64,000 nt of DNA from Streptomyces sp. 846.5. Its GTDB lineage: Bacteria > Actinomycetota > Actinomycetes > Streptomycetales > Streptomycetaceae. The stretch spans positions 1,674,001-1,738,000 of the forward strand of contig NZ_SOBN01000002.1 of the NCBI RefSeq assembly GCF_004365705.1, given 5' to 3'. This document shows positions 56,704-64,000 of the stretch, piece after piece. Numbering within the stretch: position 1 is the stretch's first letter; every line of letters begins with the position of its first letter. The position numbers were made by a program, and so were the translations under genes. The notes under the pieces were generated by a model. The model ran no database searches, was not told the origin of the DNA, and worked only from the letters and a program-made list of their open reading frames with translations.

Positions 56704-56903
56704 ACGCGCGAGTCTGGGTCACCTTCGGTGACGGCGCATCGCATTTTCCCGCGCCGCACGAGCACGCCTGCCCGCCGACCGTCTCACCCTCCTGGCCGGC
56801 CGAGGCGGCCCCCGGGCGGCTGCGTCCGGTGACCCGGCAGCGGTTTCAGCTGGACTGCGCCGCCAACGCGCATGCGGCACTGGTGGCGCAGGCCGTTGGC
56901 TGC
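56704..56903. other. Intergenic region with no feature recognised
   Basis: These 200 bases upstream of the RidA gene contain no convincing frame, palindrome or RNA that I can support. Confidence 0.5.
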
Positions 56904-57887
56904 TCAGGCGCGGAGTAGTGCAACTGCTGCGAGCAGTGTGGCGGTGCCCGCTGCGGCGGGGAGGGTGAGGTGCTCGCCCAGGAGGGTGATGCCTAGGAGC
57001 AGCGCGGCCACGGGTTCCAGCATCATCATCACCGACACCGCCGTCGCCCGGACCACGGTCATCGCCGTGAAGAAGAGCGAGTAGGCCAGCGCGGTGGGCA
57101 CCGCGCCGAGGTATCCGAGCAGGGCGACCGCCGTACCGAAGTGGTGCCCGGCGGGGAGCAGCGGACCGGTCGCGGCTGCGAGGGCCAGCAGGCTCAGCGC
57201 GCCGACGGCGAAGCCGCTGAGCGCGCGGTCGTAGGCGTCGTGGGCGCGGCCGTCGCGGGTCTGGGCCTGGGTGAGCAGGTTGATCGCCGCCGATCCCGCC
57301 GCCGAGCCGAGGGCGCAGAGCAGGCCCCAGAGCGGGGCGGTCGCTCCGCTCGATGTGCCGTCACTGCCGAAGGCGAGCAGGGCGAGACCGGTGACCGCCA
57401 GGGCGATCGTCGCGATGCCGCGCCTGCCGAGCCGTTCGGCGAAGACCACGCGCGCTCCCAGGGCGGTGAGCACCGGGGCTGCGCCGAGCGCGGCGGTGGT
57501 GCCGAGGGCCAGGCCGGCGAGGTCGACGGCGGCGAGGTAGCAGGTCTGGAAGACCGCCATGAGGACGCCGGTGCCGATCAGCGCCAGCGGCCCGGGGCGC
57601 ACGGTGTCGGCGGCGCGGCGTCGGAACGGCCGGGCGGCCACGAGCAGCACCGCCCCGATGGCGAAGCGCCAGAACGAGACGGCGATCGGCCCGAGGCCGC
57701 TGCTCCGGTGGAGGATCGCGGCGACGGCGCCGGCACTCCCCCAGGAGGCCGCGGCGAGGCCGACCGCGACCAGCGCGCGGCGACGGGCTCCCGTCGAGTG
57801 GGTGGAAGAGGTCGGATCGGCCGTTGGCGGGTCCGCGCCCCGGGCATGCGGGCGGGGACGTGCGGGCAGGGCAGGCTGAGTGGGCAT
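56904..57887 (-). CDS. EamA family (DMT) transporter
   Basis: This 327-residue membrane protein has ten predicted helices in two EamA halves (AAASWGSAGAVAAILHRSSG; LGYLGAVPTALAYSLFFTAM; MMMLEPVAALLLGITLLGE). The first 35 residues are Pro/Ala/Thr-rich and cytoplasmic. Such proteins export amino acids or small metabolites. Substrate is unknown. ATG 57887 is the annotated-type start; an internal start near residue 37 is possible. Confidence 0.88.
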   Translation of the reverse strand: MPTQPALPARPRPHARGADPPTADPTSSTHSTGARRRALVAVGLAAASWGSAGAVAAILHRSSGLGPIAVSFWRFAIGAVLLVAARPFRRRAADTVRPGPLALIGTGVLMAVFQTCYLAAVDLAGLALGTTAALGAAPVLTALGARVVFAERLGRRGIATIALAVTGLALLAFGSDGTSSGATAPLWGLLCALGSAAGSAAINLLTQAQTRDGRAHDAYDRALSGFAVGALSLLALAAATGPLLPAGHHFGTAVALLGYLGAVPTALAYSLFFTAMTVVRATAVSVMMMLEPVAALLLGITLLGEHLTLPAAAGTATLLAAVALLRA

Positions 57888-58070
57888 GGCAAGGCTCCGG
57901 AGGTGGTCGCTGTGGTCCGCGGTAGGTCGGCACGCGGGCAGCGTTCACTTTGCCGACGACCCTCAGTCGACACATCGAGGAGGGCGACGCCGGTCAGCCA
58001 GGAACTCGCCGCCCGCTAACGGACGGGCGGCGGAAGGACAGCAATGGAGTACGGAGCCATGCCCCGTACC

Positions 58071-58652
58071 CTATCCGCTGCTTCGCCCATCAGGGAATCT
58101 CAGCAGTTCCGGTGGTCCCAGTCGGCTCCAGCGGTCGGCGAGCAGGCCGAAGATCAGGTCGTCGGTCCACTCGCCTTTGATCCAGCTGTTCGAGGGGCGC
58201 TGCCCCTCCTGCTGGAAGCCCACCCGCTCAAGGAGCTTCGCGGAGGCCTGGTTGCGGGCATCGCACTCCGCGGACACACGGTGCAGGCCACGCCGCTCGA
58301 ACAGGTCCTGAAGGACGGCGTGCACCGCCTCGGTGGCATACCCGCACCCTTGCCGCTCCCGAGCGAGCGTGAACCCCAACTCGGCCTGCATCCGGTTCGC
58401 GTGCAGATTCACGCCCACATCCCCCACCAGACACCCGCCGTCCTTGAGCTCGACCGCGTACTGGAACCACCCGGGCTGCCCGGGGTCGCCACCGGCGAAC
58501 TCCCGGACGAGAGCGGCCGCGGCCTCCGCTGACACCGGCGCCGTCCAGCCCTGGTAGCGAGCGACCACCGGGTCCGAGCGGTACGCGGCGAACACAGGCA
58601 CGTCGTCCGTCCGGAAGCGGCGCAGACGGAGTCGGGCGGTCTCAAGAAACAT
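58071..58652 (-). CDS. GNAT N-acetyltransferase (RimJ/RimL type)
   Basis: This 193-residue protein begins MFLETARLRLRRFRTDDVPV and has the GNAT acetyl-CoA loop LARERQGCGYATEAVHAVLQ, followed by HRVSAECDARNQASAKLLER. The layout fits the RimJ/RimL group that acetylates amino groups on proteins or small molecules. The substrate is not predictable. It stands alone between two divergent small-gene regions. Confidence 0.9.
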   Translation of the reverse strand: MFLETARLRLRRFRTDDVPVFAAYRSDPVVARYQGWTAPVSAEAAAALVREFAGGDPGQPGWFQYAVELKDGGCLVGDVGVNLHANRMQAELGFTLARERQGCGYATEAVHAVLQDLFERRGLHRVSAECDARNQASAKLLERVGFQQEGQRPSNSWIKGEWTDDLIFGLLADRWSRLGPPELLRFPDGRSSG

Positions 58653-58841
58653 GGGTCGAGCATCTCACCCGCACCAAGCGGAGTCGCACGAATTCCCTGC
58701 CCACCACGACGTCGCGCGCGGCCAGGTCCGGCTGGTGGCGAACGACGTATCCCTACCAAGGCCCCGGCGCCCATGTCCCATGTCAGGGTCGTTCGATAGG
58801 TTCCGGTCGTCGACTCGGACTACACCTCAAGGGGCGGACCC

Positions 58842-59324
58842 GTGAGCTTCAACATGCACCTTCGGGCTCTGCCACCAGCGGAAATCCGCCTGGATGGACC
58901 CTGGATAGAGGTGTTCATGCTGACAGCGTGGTTCAACCATCAGGAGGAATGCCCCGCGGGGATCGCGAACTCGATCGAGAAGGACTTCGCGGGCGTGAAC
59001 CAGCTCTACACCGGCGCCCCAGACGGCCCGGAGGACGCCGGAAGCTCAAGCGGGCTGCCGGTCTTCGGTGGTCAACTCGTTCCCCGCAAGGACGGTCCTC
59101 CGTTCGTGATCCTTCAGCCTCGCCATGTGGGAGAAGCGGCGGCGTTCTTGAACACCGCCGACTTCGACTCGCTCTGGAATGCCGCCGGTGCCGCGATCTG
59201 CGCCACTGGGGGGGATCCAACGCTCGCCCGGGAGATCTACCTGAGCCACCACGAAGGGCTCGTCGCCTTCTACCAAACTGCCGCCCAGGCTGGGCAGGCG
59301 GTCGTCAAGGCGTTCTGGTACTGA
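58842..59324 (+). CDS. DUF1877 family protein (YfbM-like)
   Basis: This 160-residue soluble protein begins MSFNMHLRALPPAEIRLDGP, a DUF1877-type N-terminus, and ends with VVKAFWY, as related proteins do (LVAFYQTAAQAGQAVVKAFW). GTG 58842 has GGGG at about 7 nt spacing. Function is unknown. It starts a stretch of small, less G+C-rich genes of uncertain origin. Confidence 0.65.
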   Translation: MSFNMHLRALPPAEIRLDGPWIEVFMLTAWFNHQEECPAGIANSIEKDFAGVNQLYTGAPDGPEDAGSSSGLPVFGGQLVPRKDGPPFVILQPRHVGEAAAFLNTADFDSLWNAAGAAICATGGDPTLAREIYLSHHEGLVAFYQTAAQAGQAVVKAFWY

Positions 59325-59354
59325 CGAGACCGACAACAACTCACCGGACACGGC

Positions 59355-59750
59355 CTAAGTGTTACGGAGGCTTCGGATGTTCGGCGTTGTGGAGGCCGTC
59401 GGTGGATCGGTTCTGATCTTGCCCTTCGCGCCGGTTCTGGCAACGCCGTCGACTGTCAAGCAGATCCCGAAGACGCGGTCGTAACTGGTCCAACCGTTGA
59501 TCCGGCCCCGGTTGTTGCTGATCTGCACCCGCTTCCGAGTCCGGTCCACTGCAGATATCAGGTGCAGGTACACCGTCCCGGACACCCGGGCCAGGACGAT
59601 GTCGCCGGCCTCGAGCTTCGACGGGTCGACCGGGGCAACAGCAACCTGCTGGCGACTGCGTATCAAGGGGACCATCGATGACCCACTCGGCCGGAACTGC
59701 ACGGTGGCCCCGTCGGCGACTCTGCCTGCTGCTGCATCCAACATGCCCAT
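59355..59750 (-). CDS. S24/S26-like peptidase-fold protein
   Basis: This 131-residue protein contains FRPSGSSMVPLI, matching the catalytic Ser-Met box of S24/S26 peptidases (Ser25), and the family GD motif AGDIVLARV. Where bacterial enzymes have Lys, this sequence reads YLHLISAV (His63), recalling the Ser-His arrangement of ER-type signal peptidases. There is no membrane anchor or DNA-binding domain. Activity is uncertain; it could be an inactive or regulatory member. It is divergent from the next gene. Confidence 0.6.
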   Translation of the reverse strand: MGMLDAAAGRVADGATVQFRPSGSSMVPLIRSRQQVAVAPVDPSKLEAGDIVLARVSGTVYLHLISAVDRTRKRVQISNNRGRINGWTSYDRVFGICLTVDGVARTGAKGKIRTDPPTASTTPNIRSLRNT

Positions 59751-59891
59751 CCGGACATGGTGCCCAATCAGGCCCTGCGGCTGCCCGGAATATTAGGGCG
59801 CTCGCCAACCACGAAGCGCTGCACCGCAAGGTGCTGTTACCGGGACGGCACGCGCTTGCAGACAGGACGAAGAACCTGCGACGGTCCCTTC

Positions 59892-60425
59892 GTGACCGTA
59901 CTTCTGGGAGACAAGCGCAGCTTCGCGGCCGAGGTCGGGGAATGGGACCACGCACTGTGCCGAGTAGACCTCTGGGCAGCGGGGCAGTGGTTGACCTGTG
60001 ACGACAACATGGCCTTCGTCAGCCAGTTCCGCCTGGCCGTTCTGGACACCGCAGCCTCTCTGCGCTCGGGGCAAGGCGCTCCACCGCCGTTCCCTGGCTT
60101 GTCCCCAGAAGCTACCCACCGGCGTCTCATGGTCCGGGCCGGGAGGGACGACGAAACCGAAGCCGAATACGACCTGCGCAGCCGGTTCCGGGTACTGCAG
60201 TGGGGGCCCACAACCGACAACGTGACAATTCACCTCTTCCGCGGCGACGGGGATAGCTTGGTGATCACCTTTCAGTTCCGGCGCGAGGGACACCTGCTCA
60301 AGCATGCCGAGCATGCGGGAGAGGTCTTCGTTTTCGGGATCTCGGCTGCGGAGTTCGTTGACATCCTTGAGAGGCTTGCGGCTGTCCTTGACCTTGACCG
60401 AGACCCAGAGCACAGGAGGCGGTGA
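59892..60425 (+). CDS. Conserved hypothetical protein
   Basis: This 177-residue soluble protein starts most plausibly at GTG 59892 (VTVLLGDKRSFAAEVGEWDH). It contains VDLWAAGQWLTCDDNMAFVS and FRVLQWGPTTDNVTIHLFRG, and resembles streptomycete proteins of unknown function. No domain is recognised. A start at GTG 59757 would add 45 unlikely Cys/Arg-rich residues. It lies beside the S24/S26-like gene. Confidence 0.6.
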   Translation: MTVLLGDKRSFAAEVGEWDHALCRVDLWAAGQWLTCDDNMAFVSQFRLAVLDTAASLRSGQGAPPPFPGLSPEATHRRLMVRAGRDDETEAEYDLRSRFRVLQWGPTTDNVTIHLFRGDGDSLVITFQFRREGHLLKHAEHAGEVFVFGISAAEFVDILERLAAVLDLDRDPEHRRR

Positions 60426-60514
60426 ACAACTGACAGGGCCCTGGGTCCCGCTTCACAGCTCTGGGGCGACCGCCCGCCGATCCCAACCGCCCCCGTCCGT
60501 TGGCCGCTGCGCCG

Positions 60515-61279
60515 CTATTCGGGGGGACGGGCGTAGCGCTCCAGTGCCGCCTTGCCCGTGCCGGCGTCCATGAAGGACAGTGTCCACGGACCGGTGTTCA
60601 CGTCGAACTCCTTGCCGAAGCCGATCCACTTTCCGGCCATGCGGCGACCTGTCGGCTCGATCAGCATCTGAATGGCCCCGTGGTAGCGGGCGCCGGCGTA
60701 GTAGCCGTCCGTCGCGGTTGTCTCGGTCCACGTCCCGGTGACGATGTTCCGGTCAACGGTGAGGTCCAGCGTCAACGGCGAATCCGGGTTGGAGGAGCCG
60801 CCGGGGATGGACCGGGCGGTCAGCCGGTTGCCGTGCTGGATCAGCACCACGTAGTGCCTGCCCTCGAAAACCTGGCTGCCGCGCCCGCTGCTGACGTACT
60901 CGTACCTGGACAGCCAGATGCCCGAGTAGCTGGGTTGCGCGGACGTCTGCGGCTGACTGGCCGACGCCCGGGTCCTCGTCCCCTCCTCCGGCTCCAGGTC
61001 GTGCCCACCGTGGCCGTCCTCGCTGACCCGGGCCAGCGGCATCGCGAGCGCGAACCCGAGGGATTCCACCGGCAGGCCGGTGACGCCCTCAAGTGCCCTG
61101 GCGTAGACCGGCCGGGGTGTGCGGCTGGTGCCCGACTCCCACCGCTGGACCAGGCGCTTGCTGGCGTCGTTGGGCTCGCCTGCTACCTCCCCGGTGGTGC
61201 GGAGCGCCTTGGCGAAGTCGTCCTGGGACATGCGCAGCCCGATCCGGACCGCGCGCAGGGTGTCGTTCGGCGTTGTCAT
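60515..61279 (-). CDS. XRE-family regulator with beta-rich C-terminus
   Basis: This 254-residue protein has an N-terminal XRE HTH (about 5-70; LRAVRIGLRMSQDDFAKALR, then RLVQRWESGTSRTPRPVYAR). A disordered linker and a C-terminal beta-rich domain (about 130-254; WLSRYEYVSSGRGSQVFEGR; IGFGKEFDVNTGPWTLSFM) follow. Similar streptomycete proteins are common and of unknown role. ATG 61279 lacks a ribosome-binding site and may be leaderless. A 168-bp gap separates it from the divergent small gene at 61448. Confidence 0.8.
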   Translation of the reverse strand: MTTPNDTLRAVRIGLRMSQDDFAKALRTTGEVAGEPNDASKRLVQRWESGTSRTPRPVYARALEGVTGLPVESLGFALAMPLARVSEDGHGGHDLEPEEGTRTRASASQPQTSAQPSYSGIWLSRYEYVSSGRGSQVFEGRHYVVLIQHGNRLTARSIPGGSSNPDSPLTLDLTVDRNIVTGTWTETTATDGYYAGARYHGAIQMLIEPTGRRMAGKWIGFGKEFDVNTGPWTLSFMDAGTGKAALERYARPPE

Positions 61280-61447
61280 GGAGATCACGCTACGGGGAAA
61301 TGACGTCCAATGACACCGGTTTGACGCCTCATCGACGCCGCGGCTGACGCCGCGCAATCCAGCGCGAGTGCGCCAGCGTAGAGAGCGATGATCCCGGCGA
61401 CCGCACGAACGGCCCCGGGAACGGCCGACGCCGGAAGGGGCGACGAC

Positions 61448-61816
61448 ATGACCGAGACTGCGGCCGCAGAGCAGACCGCGGCAGGGTTCGCAGAGACCGC
61501 GTGGGACCGGGAGGCCACCTGCTGGCGCATCCATGTCGGCGGCGAGCCCATGCGCGGTCCGCAGGGGCAGGTACTCGTGTTCGACTCCTTCAACCAGGCG
61601 TACGACACCGCGCAGCAGATCAACGTCCGACGGGCGGACCGGCCTCTGGCCTGTCCCGAATGCAACCGCCTGCGCGAGCAGGCTCGCGCAGCCGTGCTGA
61701 GCGGTGACGGCTCCCGCCTGGCCGACGTCCGGGTTCTCCAAGGCTGCCACCGCAGCGGCTCGCACCCAGACTCCGTCCGGGCGAACGCCCGACCGCACGG
61801 CGCGGCGCGATCGTGA
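61448..61816 (+). CDS. Small hypothetical protein divergent from XRE gene
   Basis: This 122-residue protein starts at ATG 61448, 8 nt after AAGGGG. It contains CWRIHVGGEPMRGPQGQVLV and CPECNRLREQARAAVLSGDG, with one CxxC pair that could be part of a metal site. No family is recognised. Its divergent position suggests regulation by, or action with, the XRE protein. Confidence 0.55.
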   Translation: MTETAAAEQTAAGFAETAWDREATCWRIHVGGEPMRGPQGQVLVFDSFNQAYDTAQQINVRRADRPLACPECNRLREQARAAVLSGDGSRLADVRVLQGCHRSGSHPDSVRANARPHGAARS

Positions 61817-61891
61817 TCTGTGGATTTCGATCGCGCCGGCTCCGGCCGGGATGCGAAGATCGTGTGCATATCCCCCCGGAGGAGTCCCGGC

Positions 61892-62179
61892 ATGTTCATC
61901 GTGACGCTGACGTACACCGCGCCGCTGGCGGCGGTTGACGAGCTTGTGCCGGCGCACCGGAGGTGGCTGGCGGAGCACTACGCGGGTGGGGTGTTCGTTG
62001 CCTCGGGGCGGCGGGTGCCGCGGAACGGAGGGGTGATCCTGGCGCATGGGGTCTCGCGGGAGGAGCTGGAGCGGATTCTGGCAACCGATCCGCTCGCCCC
62101 TGTGCGGACTTACCAGGTGATGGAGTTCGTGCCCTCGATGACCTCGCCGGATCTGGCTTCGATCGCCGAGTCCCGCTGA
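61892..62179 (+). CDS. YciI family protein
   Basis: This 95-residue protein has the YCII ferredoxin-like fold hallmark MFIVTLTYTAPLAAVDELVP, with HRRWLAEHYAGGVFVASGRR and the conserved His. GGAGGAG lies 7 nt before ATG 61892. Some members act as muconolactone-isomerase-like or dehydrochlorinase enzymes; most have no known role. It ends 7 bp before the converging enoyl-CoA hydratase gene. Confidence 0.85.
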   Translation: MFIVTLTYTAPLAAVDELVPAHRRWLAEHYAGGVFVASGRRVPRNGGVILAHGVSREELERILATDPLAPVRTYQVMEFVPSMTSPDLASIAESR

Positions 62180-62186
62180 CAGCTGT

Positions 62187-63014
62187 TCAGCGCAGCCGCC
62201 ATGGGGTTCGGGTGCCTGAGTTGAAGGCGGCCTGGCCTTCGGCAAGGGCGGTGGGGTCGTCGCCGAGGGTGACCAGGGTTTTGGCTACCTCCAGGGCCTG
62301 GCGGTAGCCGAGGTCCTGGGCGTACCAGACGGCGCGCAGGGTGGCCTGGACGGCGAGGGGGGGCTGGGAGGCGATCAGGGTGGCCACCCGCCGGGCGGCG
62401 TCCAGGAGTTCGGCGCCGGGGACGACCTCCTGGACCAGGCCGATCTGGTGTGCCCGCTGCGCGGAGAGGCGTTCGTGCGCGCCGGTGAGCTGCATCCGCA
62501 TCACCTCGCCGAGCGGCATCCGCTGCAGCATCGCCATCGACTCGAAGACCGAGGCCATGCCGAAGCTGGTGTGCGGGTCGAAGAAGGTGGCATGCTCGGC
62601 GGCGATGATGAACTCCACCTGTCCGAGCAGGTAGAAGGCGCCGCCGCAGGCCATCCCGTTGACGGCGGCGATGATCGGCTTCCAGAGGTCGCCGGCGGTC
62701 TTGGGGCTGATCCAGTCGCCCGGGTCGTCGAAGTGCAGCGGCGTGCCGCCGCGGATGCCGATGGGCTGGTCGCCCTCGCCCGCGTCGTCGGTGTCCAGGG
62801 TGCCGCGGTCGAGCCCGGTGCAGAAGGCGCGGTCGCCGGCGCCGGTCAGGATGACGACCCTGACCTTGTCGTCCTCGCGCAGCTCCCGCCACAGGTCGCG
62901 GAGCTCGCACATCATCCGCAGGTCGAAGGCGTTGTGGACCTCGGGGCGGTCCAGCGTCACCAGGGCGACGTGGTCGCTCTCCTCGTAGCGGAGCGTGGTG
63001 AAGTCGGTCTGCAT
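62187..63014 (-). CDS. Enoyl-CoA hydratase/isomerase family protein
   Basis: This 275-residue crotonase-fold enzyme acts on acyl-CoA thioesters. It shows VALVTLDRPEVHNAFDLRMM, the oxyanion-hole motifs GDRAFCTGLDRGTL and GMACGGAFYLLG, and EFIIAAEHATFFDPHTSFGM. ATG 63014 is preferred because GGAGGA lies 6 nt upstream; ATG 63020 is too close to it. The insert near residues 85-105 is unlike classical FadB-type hydratases, so the exact reaction is open. Confidence 0.88.
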   Translation of the reverse strand: MQTDFTTLRYEESDHVALVTLDRPEVHNAFDLRMMCELRDLWRELREDDKVRVVILTGAGDRAFCTGLDRGTLDTDDAGEGDQPIGIRGGTPLHFDDPGDWISPKTAGDLWKPIIAAVNGMACGGAFYLLGQVEFIIAAEHATFFDPHTSFGMASVFESMAMLQRMPLGEVMRMQLTGAHERLSAQRAHQIGLVQEVVPGAELLDAARRVATLIASQPPLAVQATLRAVWYAQDLGYRQALEVAKTLVTLGDDPTALAEGQAAFNSGTRTPWRLR

Positions 63015-63119
63015 GCGCATTCCTCCGGTCGCGGCCCTGGCACATCATTTGAGAACACGTTCTACTTATCAGCCCGGGGGCCATCGTCCCGGTCGACCGC
63101 GTCGGAAGGAAGAGGCAGG

Positions 63120-63602
63120 ATGCGCGAACAGCGGCACGGCAGGCGCGTGATGATGCCCGACGAGCAGCGCGACGAGTTCCTGCGCGGGCAGCGGACCTGC
63201 CGAGTGGCCACGGTGGCCGCCGACGGGCGGCCCCATGTGACGCCGTTGTGGTTCGTCTGGGACGGCTCGGCGCTGTGGCTCTACTCCATCACCCGCAGCC
63301 GGCGCTGGGCCGAACTGGAGCGCGATCCGCGGGTCGCCGTGGTGGTCGACAGCGGCGAGGAGTACGGCGAGCTGAGGGGCGTGGAGCTGACCGGCACGGT
63401 CGAGCAGGTGGCGGAGGCGCCCAGGACCGGGCTCGACTACCCGGGACCGTACGAGCTGGAGGCGGCCGAGAAGCTCTTCGCGGCCAAGTACGGCTTCGGC
63501 GCGGTCATGTACCACGACGGACGGCACGGCTGGCTGCGCATCGCCCCCGAGACCCTGACCAGCTGGGACTTCCGGCGGCTGAACGGCGACTTCAGTCGCT
63601 GA
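63120..63602 (+). CDS. PPOX-class (pyridoxamine oxidase-like) flavin/F420 protein
   Basis: This 160-residue split beta-barrel protein contains TCRVATVAADGRPHVTPLWF, ALWLYSITRSRRWAELERDP and a C-terminal ETLTSWDF. It fits the PPOX superfamily, which in actinobacteria includes F420-dependent reductases and heme or flavin-binding proteins. The cofactor cannot be told from sequence. ATG 63120 follows AGGAAGAGG. It is divergent from the enoyl-CoA hydratase gene. Confidence 0.85.
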   Translation: MREQRHGRRVMMPDEQRDEFLRGQRTCRVATVAADGRPHVTPLWFVWDGSALWLYSITRSRRWAELERDPRVAVVVDSGEEYGELRGVELTGTVEQVAEAPRTGLDYPGPYELEAAEKLFAAKYGFGAVMYHDGRHGWLRIAPETLTSWDFRRLNGDFSR

Positions 63603-63605
63603 CGG

Positions 63606-63638
63606 CCCGCCGACGACCCGCCGACGACCCGCCGACGA
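63606..63638 (+). repeat. Three 11-bp tandem repeats
   Basis: CCCGCCGACGA occurs three times exactly at 63606-63638, directly after the PPOX gene stop codon. It may affect 3'-end structure or be simple slippage. Confidence 0.85.
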
Positions 63639-63717
63639 CCACTGGTCCGAACTGCCCTTCCGTCAAGGTGCCGCAGGTCACACGGGGTTGACGGGGCCGA
63701 TCTGACAGGATGCTGCG

Positions 63718-64000
63718 ATGGCAGACATCGAATCCGGCCGGCCCCGCGTGATCTCCGACTTCGTCGATCTGCTGCGCCTGGACGACCTGGACCTCAACCT
63801 CTTCCGGGGCTGGTGCCACGCCGGTGCGCCGCTGCGCGCCTTCGGCGGGCAGGTCGCGGCCCAGGCGCTGGTGGCGGCCGGACGGACGGTGGAGACCGGG
63901 CGGCCGGTGCATTCGCTGCACGGGTACTTCATGCGCCCGGGCGACCCGCGCCGTCCGCTGGTCTACGAGGTGGAGCGGCTGCGCGACGGCCACTCCTACT
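63718..64000 (+). CDS. tesB: Acyl-CoA thioesterase II (TesB), 3' end off window
   Basis: The frame from ATG 63718 runs to the window end, giving 94 residues. FRGWCHAGAPLRAFGGQVAA and HSLHGYFMRPGDPRRPLVYE match the N-terminal hot-dog domain of TesB, which hydrolyses medium- and long-chain acyl-CoA. AGGA lies upstream. The catalytic Asp-Gln-Thr residues lie in the missing part. Confidence 0.85.
   Translation, partial: MADIESGRPRVISDFVDLLRLDDLDLNLFRGWCHAGAPLRAFGGQVAAQALVAAGRTVETGRPVHSLHGYFMRPGDPRRPLVYEVERLRDGHSY

Overview
The window is about 70% G+C with strong G/C preference at third codon positions. It carries many gene families typical of Streptomycetaceae: partner-switching sigma regulation, an HrdB-type sigma factor, DUF5709, DUF2630, DUF3040 and DUF3349 proteins, secreted cellulases with family 2 carbohydrate-binding modules, and a CebR-type operator. 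I infer a chromosomal segment of Streptomyces, Kitasatospora, Streptacidiphilus or a close relative. No tRNA, rRNA, CRISPR array, insertion sequence or prophage was seen.

Layout. 1-5.8 kb: the end of an L31 type B ribosomal protein with an unusual tail, small conserved proteins, an MFS exporter with a divergent TetR repressor and paired operators, an L,D-transpeptidase, and two adjacent degraded genes (DUF4304 and DUF2332). 6-12.6 kb: a large secreted GH87-like alpha-1,3-glucanase, then a CHASE3 histidine kinase translationally coupled to a response-regulator phosphatase. 12.7-17.5 kb: succinate-semialdehyde dehydrogenase, a SigB/SigF-class sigma factor, and a divergent STAS antagonist/anti-sigma kinase pair. 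17.6-25 kb: a second MFS/TetR exporter unit and the mutA-mutB-meaB methylmalonyl-CoA mutase operon. 25-34 kb: a GAF-LuxR regulator divergent from an acyl-CoA ligase, a secreted phospholipase C, a Tat-exported GH99-like enzyme, and a drug/polysaccharide-type ABC exporter. 34-45 kb: a Pit phosphate transporter operon, a short HrdB-like sigma factor, an S4 RNA-binding protein, an orphan terpene cyclase, an AI-2E family permease, purB, a coupled HipA-like kinase/DUF3037 pair, NDH-2 and ApbE. 45-52 kb: a bacterial GH47 alpha-mannosidase, a CDF transporter, a stress protein, a secreted protease, transporters, an ArsR sensor and Lgt. 52-56 kb: divergent GH6 and GH5 cellulases flanking two CebR-like boxes. 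56-64 kb: RidA, EamA and GNAT proteins, a cluster of poorly known small genes, enoyl-CoA hydratase, a PPOX-class enzyme and the start of a TesB thioesterase.

Common themes. Five predicted exported glycoside hydrolases (GH87-like, GH99-like, GH47, GH6, GH5), a phospholipase and a protease suggest degradation of plant and possibly fungal walls. The GH87-like and GH99-like enzymes share near-identical C-terminal discoidin modules. Regulation is mostly local: divergent or adjacent repressors with visible palindromes.

The points most worth a second look are the L31 tail, the HrdB-like sigma factor that lacks an in-frame region 1.1, the HipA-like kinase/DUF3037 pair, the bacterial GH47 enzyme, the lone terpene cyclase, and a soluble S24/S26-like protein with a possible Ser-His pair. 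I did not find a clearly new multi-gene system. All family assignments come from reading sequence motifs, without database searches.
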